NCBI GenBank assembly: GCA_928722015.1
Contig: CAKMWI010000004.1
Coordinates: forward strand, 186,001 to 250,000
DNA length: 64,000 nt
Reading direction: 5' to 3'
From: Candidatus Gastranaerophilales bacterium
Lineage (GTDB): Bacteria; Cyanobacteriota; Vampirovibrionia; Gastranaerophilales; Gastranaerophilaceae
The stretch's first letter is position 1, and each line of letters opens with the position of its first letter. Shown here piece by piece: positions 1 through 8,143 of this stretch. The notes beneath the pieces were generated by a model. The model did not search any database, was not told the origin of the DNA, and saw only the letters and a list, made by a program, of their open reading frames with translations. Made by a program: the position numbers and the translations under genes.

Positions 1-1
1 G

Positions 2-1507
2 GTTGGAATTTCTGAAATTCCTGAAAATCAATATATTCAAGCAAAGCAACAAAAACCGAAAGTTGAGAAAACTTATGCACAGATTGATGATTCAAGAGAA
101 TCCAGTATAATGGATGTAACTTATGCTGATTTGAGTATAAAAAGGTTATCAAAAGAAATTTCTCAGGAATTAGAATTTGAGCAGCAAGATATGGTTGCAG
201 ATTTGTCATTATTGTGGCAAGGGGCAGCAGTGAGGAGTGATACTATAAATTTTGCATTATACAAACTGGCAAATCCTGATGCTGATAAACCGGATAGTAA
301 ATCAATAAAAAATGTATTAAAAACTATTGCAAGTATGTCAACTTTAGTTGGCGCAAGTATGGGTAGTCCAATAATTGCAGGTTCTTCTTTAATTGGGGGT
401 AATATTTTGGGTATTATGTCTCAAGATACAAAAGAACTTAACTATAAATATACAAGAGTTACAGATGCTGATATGATTATTTTAATTAGAAAAATAGAAG
501 ATCTTCAGCAAAATGCTGTAAATTTGTATTATGATTATATGAGTGCTAAAAAACAGCTTGAGCTGACAACGAAATTGGTTGAAGAAAGACAGAGAAAGTT
601 TGAACTTGCACAGCAAAATAATGCTCCACGAGAGTTAGTTGTCATTACCGATGCATATTATAGAACTGCCATTGATAAACAACGTAATGCCAAATCCGAA
701 TTTTTTGCAAAAAGAGCTGCTTTAGAACAATTTGTTGGAAATGAAGCATTTGTTCAATTCGAAGCTGATTTAACAGCAAGAGAAAATGGCGAAAAACCTG
801 CTGTTCGTCAGACTGCAGAATCTGCAGTTAGCGAACCTGCTTATTCTGATACGGTAAAAAATGTTGAAACTTATACTGATAATTTGAAAAAAAATGAATC
901 TTCTGAAAATAAGCGTGTCGACATGCAAACTGAAGAAAATTCGGATGCTAATTTGGATAAAGTTCCGGAGTTGAAACCATTGGATGAGCAATATGATAAA
1001 AAATCAAATGTTGTTGAAGAATCTCCATCTAATGAGGAAAAAACGGCAGACTCCGTTCAAGAATCTAAAAAGCAAATTCAGAAGAAAAGTTTGAAAGAAA
1101 AGTTTTTTTCTGTAAAGAGTAAAAAGCAAAATAAAGAGAGCAAAGAAACTTCAGAAAATAGACAAGAATCAATTTCCGATTCGGATGTTTCTTTAATGCC
1201 TGATGTTGATGTTAATACAAACACTAAAGGCAAAGAAGATGATAAAAAATCAGAAAAAGTTGTTTCTAAAAAGAAATCAAAGGCGGATAAGTATTCAACA
1301 AAGGGCTTAATTTTTCTTCATAATAAAACTCAAGAAAATTCATCTAAAGATTCGTCTTTACAGCCACTTGAACCTATTATTCCGCAATCCGCATCTTCAG
1401 ATGCTGAAAATGAATTAAAAAAGCTTCCGCCTCTTGATGAAATAAAAGCTCCAGAACTTGATGGACATGGTTATTCAATTCATTCTGATGAGGATCTTGT
1501 ATATTAA
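2..1507 (+). CDS. TolC-like coiled-coil protein with long charged tail, 5' end outside window
   Basis: The reading frame is open from base 2, the first complete codon, so the gene begins upstream and only its C-terminal 501 codons are seen. An internal ATG at 110 is not needed as a start. Codons about 155-240 form a long heptad-rich helix region with YYDYMSAKKQLEL and RAALEQFVG, the pattern of the second helical hairpin of TolC-type outer-membrane efflux proteins. The following 230 residues are low-complexity Glu/Lys/Ser-rich, which is not typical of TolC. The N-terminal half has a Gly/Ser-rich hydrophobic stretch (codons about 112-135). The stop overlaps the start of the next gene (TAATG). 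The TolC assignment is inference and could be a general coiled-coil surface protein instead. Confidence 0.55.
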   Translation, partial: VGISEIPENQYIQAKQQKPKVEKTYAQIDDSRESSIMDVTYADLSIKRLSKEISQELEFEQQDMVADLSLLWQGAAVRSDTINFALYKLANPDADKPDSKSIKNVLKTIASMSTLVGASMGSPIIAGSSLIGGNILGIMSQDTKELNYKYTRVTDADMIILIRKIEDLQQNAVNLYYDYMSAKKQLELTTKLVEERQRKFELAQQNNAPRELVVITDAYYRTAIDKQRNAKSEFFAKRAALEQFVGNEAFVQFEADLTARENGEKPAVRQTAESAVSEPAYSDTVKNVETYTDNLKKNESSENKRVDMQTEENSDANLDKVPELKPLDEQYDKKSNVVEESPSNEEKTADSVQESKKQIQKKSLKEKFFSVKSKKQNKESKETSENRQESISDSDVSLMPDVDVNTNTKGKEDDKKSEKVVSKKKSKADKYSTKGLIFLHNKTQENSSKDSSLQPLEPIIPQSASSDAENELKKLPPLDEIKAPELDGHGYSIHSDEDLVY

Positions 1508-2166
1508 TGTTTGAATTTATTCCATATAGTGATAATTCTGGACAAAAAAATATGGATATAGATAATGATTTGTTAAATCGGGCAATAAATCAAAAGCTTC
1601 AGTATCCTATATTTCGTCTTTATGGTTGGAATCCTCCGTGTGTATCTTTAGGTAGAAATCAGGATGATAGTTTTATTGATAGAGATTTTTTAAGGCAAAA
1701 TAATATTGATATTGTCCGAAGATTGACGGGTGGACGTGCATTATTGCATGATAATGAGATTACTTATAGCTATGTCTGTCCGGTTTCATATTTGAAAAAT
1801 GGTGAGCATGTTATTTCTTCATACAAAGAAATTTCTCAAATACTGATTGATAAATTTAAACTTTTGGATATAGAATTGGAATTTGGATATAATAAACCTG
1901 TTAAAACAGGTTTTGATTATTGTATGTTGGTTTCTACAGGTGCAGATTTGTGTTATCAGGGGAAAAAATTAATAGGTTCTGCTCAATATAGAAAAAGTGG
2001 ATATATATTACAGCATGGTTCTATTTTATATGATTATAATACAACTTTATTGGAAAAAATTTTTGGTGATTCGGGTGTTGATAATGAAATTATCTCAATA
2101 CGGAGGATTAATCCGGTATTGACAAAAAATAAAATAATTGCCATACTTAGTTATGGTGAGTTATAA
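1507..2166 (+). CDS. lipM: Octanoyl/lipoyl transferase, LipM-like
   Basis: The 219-residue product has the biotin/lipoate A/B transferase fold signature: RRLTGGRALLHD (about 73-84), the GKKLIGSAQ lysine loop (about 152-160) and LQHGSIL (about 168-174). A Cys in DYCMLVS (about 139) lies where LipM-type octanoyltransferases carry their catalytic Cys, which favours transfer of octanoate from ACP to a lipoyl domain over ATP-dependent lipoate ligation. Such enzymes act in the cytoplasm to supply lipoyl groups to the glycine-cleavage H protein or 2-oxoacid dehydrogenases. The length fits a minimal LipM or LplA core without the C-terminal ligase domain. The start overlaps the previous stop by one base, so the two are translationally coupled. 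A lipoate-protein ligase remains the alternative. Confidence 0.78.
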   Translation: MFEFIPYSDNSGQKNMDIDNDLLNRAINQKLQYPIFRLYGWNPPCVSLGRNQDDSFIDRDFLRQNNIDIVRRLTGGRALLHDNEITYSYVCPVSYLKNGEHVISSYKEISQILIDKFKLLDIELEFGYNKPVKTGFDYCMLVSTGADLCYQGKKLIGSAQYRKSGYILQHGSILYDYNTTLLEKIFGDSGVDNEIISIRRINPVLTKNKIIAILSYGEL

Positions 2167-2176
2167 AGGAATTTAT

Positions 2177-2935
2177 ATGAGAAAGAAAAGAGTTGCTGTA
2201 ACATTAATGCAGACTATGTTAATTGTAGGTATTGTCTTTTTGGTGTTATTTATGATATTGGCCGTTCCTATGTATAATTCATATAAACAAAAGAAGGCTG
2301 TAATAACATATAGAACTTTATATTCAACTCTTCAACAGGCAAATAGAATGTATTCGTTGGTGAATTCAATGAATATGAATGATTATGATACTACTCTTCC
2401 GGTAGAAAAGTTTGCCGAAACTTATTTTACTCCATATTTGTCTATTAATAATTACTGCAAGGAGTCTCAGGAACAATGTTGGAAAACTCCACAGTATAAA
2501 GATTTAAAGAATACAAGAATGTATGATAAATCAAAATATAGTATTATATTGGCAGATAAAACTGTTCTTGGTTTTTTTAAAAATAAAAACGGTTTGATAT
2601 CCTTGATTGTGGATATAGATGGTCCGGTAGGAGTTAATAGACTGGGCAGAGATGTATTTGTGTTTTATTTTTATAATAATCGTCAAAGACCTAAATTATG
2701 TCCTGAAAAAGTATATAATGAACATTATATTGCTGATGGAATGCATCTTGGCGGTTATGATAAATGTGGTATTCCGCATGATATATATACACTTACTGAT
2801 TTTTATCAGAATAAGTTTGAAGATGGATGTTCTAAAAAGTCAAAATCTACTGATGATGGTGTGGGGCTTGGTGCAGCATGCGGAGCTTTGATTAGTAAGA
2901 GCGGATGGGTAATAGACAAAAGTTATCCTTGGTAG
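2177..2935 (+). CDS. Prepilin-like / type II secretion pseudopilin-like protein
   Basis: The chosen ATG at 2177 follows AAAGGA at normal spacing, and the 252-residue product starts with a short basic leader, MRKKR, then a single hydrophobic helix (about 8-33), as in class III type IV prepilins. The helix has TLMQTMLIVGI where canonical prepilins have FTL-x-E, so the conserved Glu5 and the Gly before the cleavage site are absent. The soluble domain contains several Cys (for example NNYCKES, QEQCWK, GCSKK) that could form disulfides, and a Gly-rich end near GVGLGAACG. It follows lipM directly but has no obvious functional link with it. It is probably a minor or degenerate pilin-like envelope protein exposed outside the inner membrane. 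Cleavage by PilD cannot be judged from sequence. Confidence 0.6.
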   Translation: MRKKRVAVTLMQTMLIVGIVFLVLFMILAVPMYNSYKQKKAVITYRTLYSTLQQANRMYSLVNSMNMNDYDTTLPVEKFAETYFTPYLSINNYCKESQEQCWKTPQYKDLKNTRMYDKSKYSIILADKTVLGFFKNKNGLISLIVDIDGPVGVNRLGRDVFVFYFYNNRQRPKLCPEKVYNEHYIADGMHLGGYDKCGIPHDIYTLTDFYQNKFEDGCSKKSKSTDDGVGLGAACGALISKSGWVIDKSYPW

Positions 2936-2968
2936 TATAATTATTCTATCAATTAAAGGGATATAATA

Positions 2969-3973
2969 TTGAAAAAAAGTTTAAAAGCAATGATTATGGC
3001 AGCAGGAATGGGGTCTCGATTAGAACCTGTTACTCTGTTGATGCCAAAGCCATTAATTCCTGTTTTAAATAGACCGTTGATGGATATAATATTATCTCAA
3101 TTGTCATCAATTGGTGTACGTGAAGTTATTTCAAATACGTATTATTTATCCAATCAGATAATAGATAGGTATGAAAAGAATAATCTTAATATTAAGTTTA
3201 ATTATATTAAGGAAAATGAATTATCCGGAACCGCTGGTGGGTTGAAAAAGTGTCAATTTTTCTTTGATAAAGATGAAGATTTTATTGTTATGTCAGGAGA
3301 TGTTTTGACTACTGCGGATATTGAAGCCGGTATAAAACGACATAAAGATTCTGGAGCAATAGCAACAATTGGAATTAAAGAGGTTGAACATGAAAAAGTA
3401 TCCAGTTTTGGGGTTGTTGTTACAGATGATAATGGTTATATAACGGAGTTTCAGGAAAAACCTTCGTTAGAGGAGGCTAAGAGTAATCTTATTAATACCG
3501 GTATTTATATTTTTAATTATAAAATATTTGATTATATTCCCGAGAATACATTTTATGATTTTGCCAAGAATGTTTTTCCAAAATTACTTGCCGAAAAACA
3601 AATAAATACATTTGAAATTAACGGATACTGGAATGACATAGGAACTATTTCTCAATATAAGCAATCTGTTTTGGATGTATTCAGCGGAATTTGTAAAATT
3701 GAACATTCTGAAATTAAGGAAACTAATTTGGGTTCTTATGTTTGCGGGAATACAAAAATCCCAAAAACTGTAAGGTTTATAGGTAATTCTGTTATAGGTA
3801 ATAATTGTAAACTAGGAGAATATATAAAACTTGAGAATTGCATTATTTTTGATAATGCGCAAGTTATGACCGGCTCTGAATTATCAGACTGTATTATTAT
3901 TCCAAATAATGATTATTCTATAAATAAGAAAAATTTAATGAAACATTGTAGTAAAGATATTATAACCATTTAA
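2969..3973 (+). CDS. NDP-sugar pyrophosphorylase (nucleotidyltransferase family)
   Basis: The 334-residue protein begins at a TTG with AAAGGG upstream. It has the nucleotide-binding signature MAAGMGSRLEP (about 10-20) followed by MPKPLIPVLNRP, a typical sugar-nucleotide pyrophosphorylase N-terminus, MSGDV (about 109-113) for the metal/nucleotide site, and FQEKP and NTGIYIF further on. The last 80 residues carry I-x-G-N and V-I-G-N-N-C hexapeptide-like repeats, suggesting a short left-handed beta-helix as in mannose-1-phosphate guanylyltransferases. The reaction would be NTP plus sugar-1-phosphate giving NDP-sugar plus PPi in the cytoplasm. Neither the base nor the sugar can be read from sequence. 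It is followed by a tRNA gene. Confidence 0.85.
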   Translation: MKKSLKAMIMAAGMGSRLEPVTLLMPKPLIPVLNRPLMDIILSQLSSIGVREVISNTYYLSNQIIDRYEKNNLNIKFNYIKENELSGTAGGLKKCQFFFDKDEDFIVMSGDVLTTADIEAGIKRHKDSGAIATIGIKEVEHEKVSSFGVVVTDDNGYITEFQEKPSLEEAKSNLINTGIYIFNYKIFDYIPENTFYDFAKNVFPKLLAEKQINTFEINGYWNDIGTISQYKQSVLDVFSGICKIEHSEIKETNLGSYVCGNTKIPKTVRFIGNSVIGNNCKLGEYIKLENCIIFDNAQVMTGSELSDCIIIPNNDYSINKKNLMKHCSKDIITI

Positions 3974-4070
3974 AAGTGGACTTGATTTTTTGCTTTGTTG
4001 ATGATAAATTTAGATAAGAAAACGGCCATGTATATGGCGGATAATATTTAAACTGTTTATATCGCGTCGC

Positions 4071-4142
4071 GGGCCTGTGGCGCAGCGGTAGCGCAGAGGA
4101 CTCATAATCCTTTGGTCGTGGGTTCGAATCCCTCCGGGCCCA
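4071..4142 (+). tRNA. tRNA with CAT anticodon (elongator Met or Ile2)
   Basis: The 72-base cloverleaf has a 7-bp acceptor stem (GGGCCTG with CGGGCCC), the D arm GCGCAGCGGTAGCGC, the anticodon stem-loop AGGA-CTCATAA-TCCT with CAT, and the T arm GGGTTCGAATCCC. CCA is not encoded. The loop CTCATAA occurs both in elongator Met tRNAs and in lysidine-modified Ile2 tRNAs, so the charging identity is not settled here. An intrinsic terminator follows at once. Confidence 0.93.
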
Positions 4143-4149
4143 AATAAAA

Positions 4150-4176
4150 AAGGACCATTTATATGGTCTTTTTTTA
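4150..4176 (+). terminator. Intrinsic terminator after tRNA(CAT)
   Basis: GACCAT-TTAT-ATGGTC forms a 6-bp stem with a G.U and A-U extension, followed by a run of seven T. It ends tRNA transcription and reaches into the 3' end of the convergent NTF2-like gene, so it may serve both. Confidence 0.85.
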
Positions 4177-4539
4177 TTTATACTGATGAAAAATTTTAGA
4201 AATAATTTTCCATTCCCCGCCAATTTTTAAAAGCTGAAATAGGTCGGTATAAGTATTTGTTTTCCCTTCCAGGCAGCAGTGGACACAGGCAACTGTTTCT
4301 TCTAATGATATAACATCTGTTCTTATTTTTAATTCAGGCTGTGCGCCGACTTTATCAATAAAATTAAAAAGATTTTCGATAGAGCCTTCCATTAATGTTT
4401 CACCGGCAAATCCATGCATAATTGCATTTTTATGACACACCGGTCTTAATATTTCAGATTTCCCCTGAACCTGTGCTTCGTAGTATTTGTCCATAACTTT
4501 TAAAACGTTTTCATATTCTTCTCTTAAAGATTTTGTCAT
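4174..4539 (-). CDS. NTF2-like (SnoaL/lumazine-binding type) protein
   Basis: The 121-residue protein has the pattern of the NTF2-like fold: a long first helix with repeated short hydrophobics (residues 5-25), a central YYEAQVQGK, then strands ending in GGEWKIISKIFH. Proteins of this kind in the putative lumazine-binding group are small cytoplasmic alpha+beta barrels that bind or turn over hydrophobic ligands. No catalytic dyad can be assigned. The ATG follows GAAAGGAG. The gene is divergent from an HxlR regulator with about 106 bp between the starts, so it is the likely target of that regulator. Confidence 0.65.
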   Translation of the reverse strand: MTKSLREEYENVLKVMDKYYEAQVQGKSEILRPVCHKNAIMHGFAGETLMEGSIENLFNFIDKVGAQPELKIRTDVISLEETVACVHCCLEGKTNTYTDLFQLLKIGGEWKIISKIFHQYK

Positions 4540-4599
4540 AAAATTCTCCTTTCTTCTTATTTTGTATTATTATGTATCTATATCTTTTCGTCAAGAATG

Positions 4600-4640
4600 C
4601 ACTTTTTTGTTATATACTATACAAAAAGATAGTAAGGAGA
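4600..4640. promoter_or_regulatory. Shared regulatory region of the NTF2-like/HxlR pair
   Basis: The short divergent gap holds an imperfect inverted repeat, TTGTTATATACTATACAA, centred near 4617, between the two starts. HxlR-family regulators bind dyads of this size in divergent promoters. AAGGAG precedes the HxlR start. The operator role is inferred. Confidence 0.4.
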
Positions 4641-4645
4641 ACTAA

Positions 4646-5002
4646 ATGGATATAGAAAAAGCAAAAACATTCCAATGCCCTATGGAACTTGCAATGAGCG
4701 TAATAGGCGGCAAATATAAGGCTGTTATTATATGGCATTTAATAGAAAATACTTTAAGATATAGTGAAATTCAAAAATTTATACCAAAAGCGACTCCTAA
4801 AATGCTAAGTCAGCAATTAAAAGAATTAGAGGCTGACGGTATAATTAACAAAAAAATGTATCCTGTTATTCCGCCTAAAACAGAGTATTCTTTAACAGAA
4901 CTCGGAAAAACTCTTGTTCCCATTATTCAAGATTTAGAAACTTGGGGAGATAAATATTTTGAAATATTAGGATTGCCGAATCCTTGTAATAAGAATGGAT
5001 AA
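4646..5002 (+). CDS. HxlR/MarR-like winged-helix transcriptional regulator
   Basis: The 118-residue product matches the HxlR family: an N-terminal Cys in FQCPMELAMSVIGGKYK (10-26), the helix-turn-helix with RYSEIQKFIP and TPKMLSQQLKELE (about 39-65), and a wing ending in YSLTELGKTL (86-95). The single Cys near residue 11 is where redox or quinone-sensing members carry their sensor Cys, but sensing here is not demonstrable. The family binds DNA as a dimer and typically controls a divergent neighbour, here the NTF2-like gene. Confidence 0.88.
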   Translation: MDIEKAKTFQCPMELAMSVIGGKYKAVIIWHLIENTLRYSEIQKFIPKATPKMLSQQLKELEADGIINKKMYPVIPPKTEYSLTELGKTLVPIIQDLETWGDKYFEILGLPNPCNKNG

Positions 5003-5015
5003 TTATTCTTATTAC
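4986..5015. terminator. Perfect hairpin at the HxlR stop codon
   Basis: An 11-bp perfect inverted repeat (GTAATAAGAAT with ATTCTTATTAC, 8-base loop) overlaps the end of the HxlR gene. No T run follows on either strand, so it may be a weak terminator or an RNA 3'-end stabiliser between two convergent genes. Confidence 0.55.
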
Positions 5016-5075
5016 GAGTTGAAAACCAAATATACAGGAAATTTTTATAATATACATATAACTAGTTTTTTATGT

Positions 5076-7547
5076 TTATAAAAATTTTGCAGTTTTTGAA
5101 ATTTTACATTTTTTCAATTCGTCTAAAGTTCCAGCAAAAATAATTTTCCCTCCGGCTTCTCCGCCCTCAGGTCCCATATCTATAATATAATCTGCATTTT
5201 TTATAACATCTAAATCGTGTTCGATTACAATTACTGTTGCACCATTTTCAATTAGTGTTTGGAATACGAGAAGGAGGGTTTGGACATCTTTAGGATGTAG
5301 ACCAATTGTTGGTTCATCAAAAACAAATACAGAATCAGACTGTGTCTTTTTCATTTCTCCTGCAAGTTTTAAACGTTGAGCTTCACCTCCTGATAGGCCT
5401 GGGGTTTGTTCGCCGAGAGTTAAATAACCAAGCCCGAGTTCTTTTAAAATTTGCAGTCTTTGTTGTACAATTTTTAAATCCTTGCAGGCTTCCAGGGCGG
5501 TATTTATATCCATTGCCATCAGTTCAGGCAATGAGTAAGATTTATATTTTATCGTGTAAGCTTCTTTTGAATATCTTGAACCGTTACAAGACGGGCATGG
5601 AATATCTACATCCGGTAAAAATTGTACATCCAAATTGATTACACCAGTCCCATCACATGTTGGACAGCGTAATTTTCCGGTATTATAGGAAAAATCTCCG
5701 GCTTTATATCCATAATCTTTTGCACTTTTTGTTTTTGCAAATACTTTTCTTAGCTCGTCATGGACATTTGCGTAGGTTGCTACTGTTGAGCGTACATTTA
5801 TACCTATTGGTGCTGCATCAATAAGTTTTATGTGTTTTACTCCCTCTGCTTCAATATTTATAATATGTTCAGGAAGCTTCGTTTTTGATATTAGAGCTTC
5901 AAGAGCAGGAACTAGGCTTTCTAAAATCATTGTAGTTTTTCCGGAGCCTGATACCCCTGTAATAACCGTCAATTTTCCTTTAGGAATGTCTACCTCAAGA
6001 GGTTTTACTGTATGTATAGAATTTGTTGCCAGATGAATTTTACCATTTTCAAACATATTTTCTAATTTTGTGTTCTTTCTTAAAATAATGTTATTTCGAT
6101 TTGCTAGGAATTGACCAATTATGGAATTTTTATTTTTTTTGATATCGGAAACAGTTCCTTGTGAAACAACATAACCACCATAAACACCTGCACCTGGTCC
6201 CATTTCAACAATCCAATCTGATTCAGAAAGTATTTCTATATCGTGATCTACCAATATAACAGAGTTTCCATCATCAATCAAGTCATGGATTACTCCTTTG
6301 AGTCCTTCTATATTTGATGGGTGTAAACCTATTGAAGGTTCATCTAATACATATAAAACTCCTGTGGTTCTATTTCGTACAGCACGGGCAAGTTGCATTC
6401 GCTGTCTTTCTCCCGTAGATAGTGTTGAGGATGCTCTATCCAATGTTAAATATCCAAGCCCCAAGTCGACTAATCTTTTTGCTGTATTTTGAAAAGATTC
6501 ACAAATGCTTTTTGCCATCGGTTTCATTTCATTAGGTAAAGATTCCGGTATACTATTTACCCAAATTATCAGATTTGAGAGTGTCATTTTACAAGCTTCG
6601 TCGAGTGAAATATTTTTTATTTTTGGAAGCCTTGCAGCTTTAGAAAGGCGAGTTCCGTTGCAGTCGGGACATATTTCTTGTTTTAAAAATTTTTCAACTC
6701 TTTTCATACTTTTTTCGTCTTTAACTTTTGCAAGGGCATTTTCGACAGTGTAAGTTGCATTGAAGTATGTAAAATCCAATTCTCCTGCTTGATTTGAATT
6801 TTTAGCTTTATAGAAAATGTGTTTTTTTTCAGCCGGTCCATTATAAACGATATCTTTTTCTTTATCTGTTAAATCTTTAAATGGAATATTTGTTCGAACT
6901 CCCATTTCTCGGCAGACATCTACCATTAGTGTCCACATTAGAGAATTCCATGGTGCAACTGCCCCTTCTTCGATGGTAAGTGATTCATCAGGAATAAGAG
7001 TAGATTTATCAACAGTTCTTACAATTCCTGTACCTTGACAGGTAGAACAGGCTCCTTGACTATTAAATGCAAGTTCTTCAGCTGAAGGAGCATAAAAATG
7101 TTCTCCACAAATAGGACAAATAAGTTCTTGTTCTGCCGCAACTGCTAATGTAGGTTCAAGATAATGTCCGTTTGGACAGCAATGGTTTGCGAGTCTGGAG
7201 AACATCAATCTTAAACTGTTTAAAAGTTCTGTACCTGTTCCAAATGTACTTCTTATACCAGGAATTCCCGGACGCTGGTGTAAAGCCAAAGACGCAGGAA
7301 CATGTAATACTTCATCTACTAAAGCTTTTTCTGCTTGAGTCATTCTACGTCTTGTATATGTAGATAGAGCTTCAAGGTATCTCCTTGAACCTTCTGAATA
7401 TAAAACTCCGAGTGCAAGTGAAGATTTTCCGGAGCCGGATACCCCTGCTATACCTACAATTTTATTGAGTGGAATATCGATATCTATGTTTTTTAAATTA
7501 TGAACTCTTGCGCCATGGACTTTTATTTTATCAACATTATTTCCCAT
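5076..7547 (-). CDS. Short UvrA paralogue (UvrA2/DrrC-like ABC ATPase)
   Basis: The 823-residue protein (ATG at 7547 with GAGGAT upstream; an in-frame TTG lies 15 bases earlier) has tandem ABC modules of UvrA type. The first has GVSGSGKSS, a zinc module CPICGEHF...CSTCQGTG and the signature LSTGERQRMQLA. The second has GVSGSGKTT, CPTCDGTG...CPSCNGSR and GLSGGEAQRLKLA. Canonical UvrA is about 940 residues, so this is about 120 shorter, as in UvrA2 paralogues, some of which protect producers against DNA-binding drugs (DrrC type). The gap to the upstream phosphopantetheinyl transferase gene is only 35 bp in the same direction, so it looks like the last gene of the polyene operon. A repair-only role is possible. 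The link to self-protection is inference. Confidence 0.85.
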   Translation of the reverse strand: MGNNVDKIKVHGARVHNLKNIDIDIPLNKIVGIAGVSGSGKSSLALGVLYSEGSRRYLEALSTYTRRRMTQAEKALVDEVLHVPASLALHQRPGIPGIRSTFGTGTELLNSLRLMFSRLANHCCPNGHYLEPTLAVAAEQELICPICGEHFYAPSAEELAFNSQGACSTCQGTGIVRTVDKSTLIPDESLTIEEGAVAPWNSLMWTLMVDVCREMGVRTNIPFKDLTDKEKDIVYNGPAEKKHIFYKAKNSNQAGELDFTYFNATYTVENALAKVKDEKSMKRVEKFLKQEICPDCNGTRLSKAARLPKIKNISLDEACKMTLSNLIIWVNSIPESLPNEMKPMAKSICESFQNTAKRLVDLGLGYLTLDRASSTLSTGERQRMQLARAVRNRTTGVLYVLDEPSIGLHPSNIEGLKGVIHDLIDDGNSVILVDHDIEILSESDWIVEMGPGAGVYGGYVVSQGTVSDIKKNKNSIIGQFLANRNNIILRKNTKLENMFENGKIHLATNSIHTVKPLEVDIPKGKLTVITGVSGSGKTTMILESLVPALEALISKTKLPEHIINIEAEGVKHIKLIDAAPIGINVRSTVATYANVHDELRKVFAKTKSAKDYGYKAGDFSYNTGKLRCPTCDGTGVINLDVQFLPDVDIPCPSCNGSRYSKEAYTIKYKSYSLPELMAMDINTALEACKDLKIVQQRLQILKELGLGYLTLGEQTPGLSGGEAQRLKLAGEMKKTQSDSVFVFDEPTIGLHPKDVQTLLLVFQTLIENGATVIVIEHDLDVIKNADYIIDMGPEGGEAGGKIIFAGTLDELKKCKISKTAKFL

Positions 7548-7582
7548 TTTATCCTCTTTCAAGTCTATAATAATACATAAAA

Positions 7583-8116
7583 TTAATATTCAAAGTTATT
7601 TATTTCATTTATTTCTGGAGGTTTTAGAAAATATGAGTTTCCAGAAACTACGGTCAATATATAATCGTTGTCAAATTTTATTGAATATTTGTCTTTTATG
7701 TCTGTCTGAAGTTTTATTCCTGCTTCATATTCTGTCCAAAATCTGTAAAAATCTATTAGGGAGTTAAATTCTTTTTTGTAATATATTGATAATGTTTTTA
7801 AATCCCGTTTTTTTATTTTTTCTATATCTAGTCCGCATTCATATTTGTCAAAGGCTGCAGCTATGTATTTATCACAATGGGTTATACTAAATTTAATATT
7901 GCTGTTTTTAAAACGAGGTTTATTGTTATTAATTTCAATTTTCGGATTATTTATATTGAAATACTTTTGGCCTATTGATTTTACCAAATATCTTCCTAAT
8001 GTATATTGGATTAGTCTTTTTTGAGATTTAAATACAAGGTTATCGGTATATTGTTGCAGAAATTCAATATTATATTTGTTTAAAAATTTTTCAGAATTTA
8101 TATAGTATATTTGCAT
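7583..8116 (-). CDS. 4'-phosphopantetheinyl transferase (Sfp/AcpT-like)
   Basis: The 177-residue product is short for the Sfp family but keeps both diagnostic regions: CGLDIEKIKKRD (about 116-127), where Asp and Glu bind Mg, and FWTEYEAGIKL (about 149-159), the W-T-x-x-E-A motif. FSITHCDKYIAAAF (about 98-111) matches the S-x-S-H substrate-binding region. It would transfer phosphopantetheine from CoA to the active-site Ser of the two acyl carrier proteins encoded upstream in the same operon. The distance to the LpxL-like gene upstream is 27 bp. Sequence is divergent and Asn/Lys-rich, so ranking of carrier preference is not possible. Confidence 0.85.
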   Translation of the reverse strand: MQIYYINSEKFLNKYNIEFLQQYTDNLVFKSQKRLIQYTLGRYLVKSIGQKYFNINNPKIEINNNKPRFKNSNIKFSITHCDKYIAAAFDKYECGLDIEKIKKRDLKTLSIYYKKEFNSLIDFYRFWTEYEAGIKLQTDIKDKYSIKFDNDYILTVVSGNSYFLKPPEINEINNFEY

Positions 8117-8143
8117 ATATTTATAATAATATAAAACTTAATT

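Noticed and set aside
3960..4223. Minus-strand reading with RRDSNPRPKDYESSALP-type sequence
   Set aside because: This is the well-known artefact of reading antisense through a tRNA gene (4071-4142); it has no ribosome site and overlaps the tRNA and terminator.
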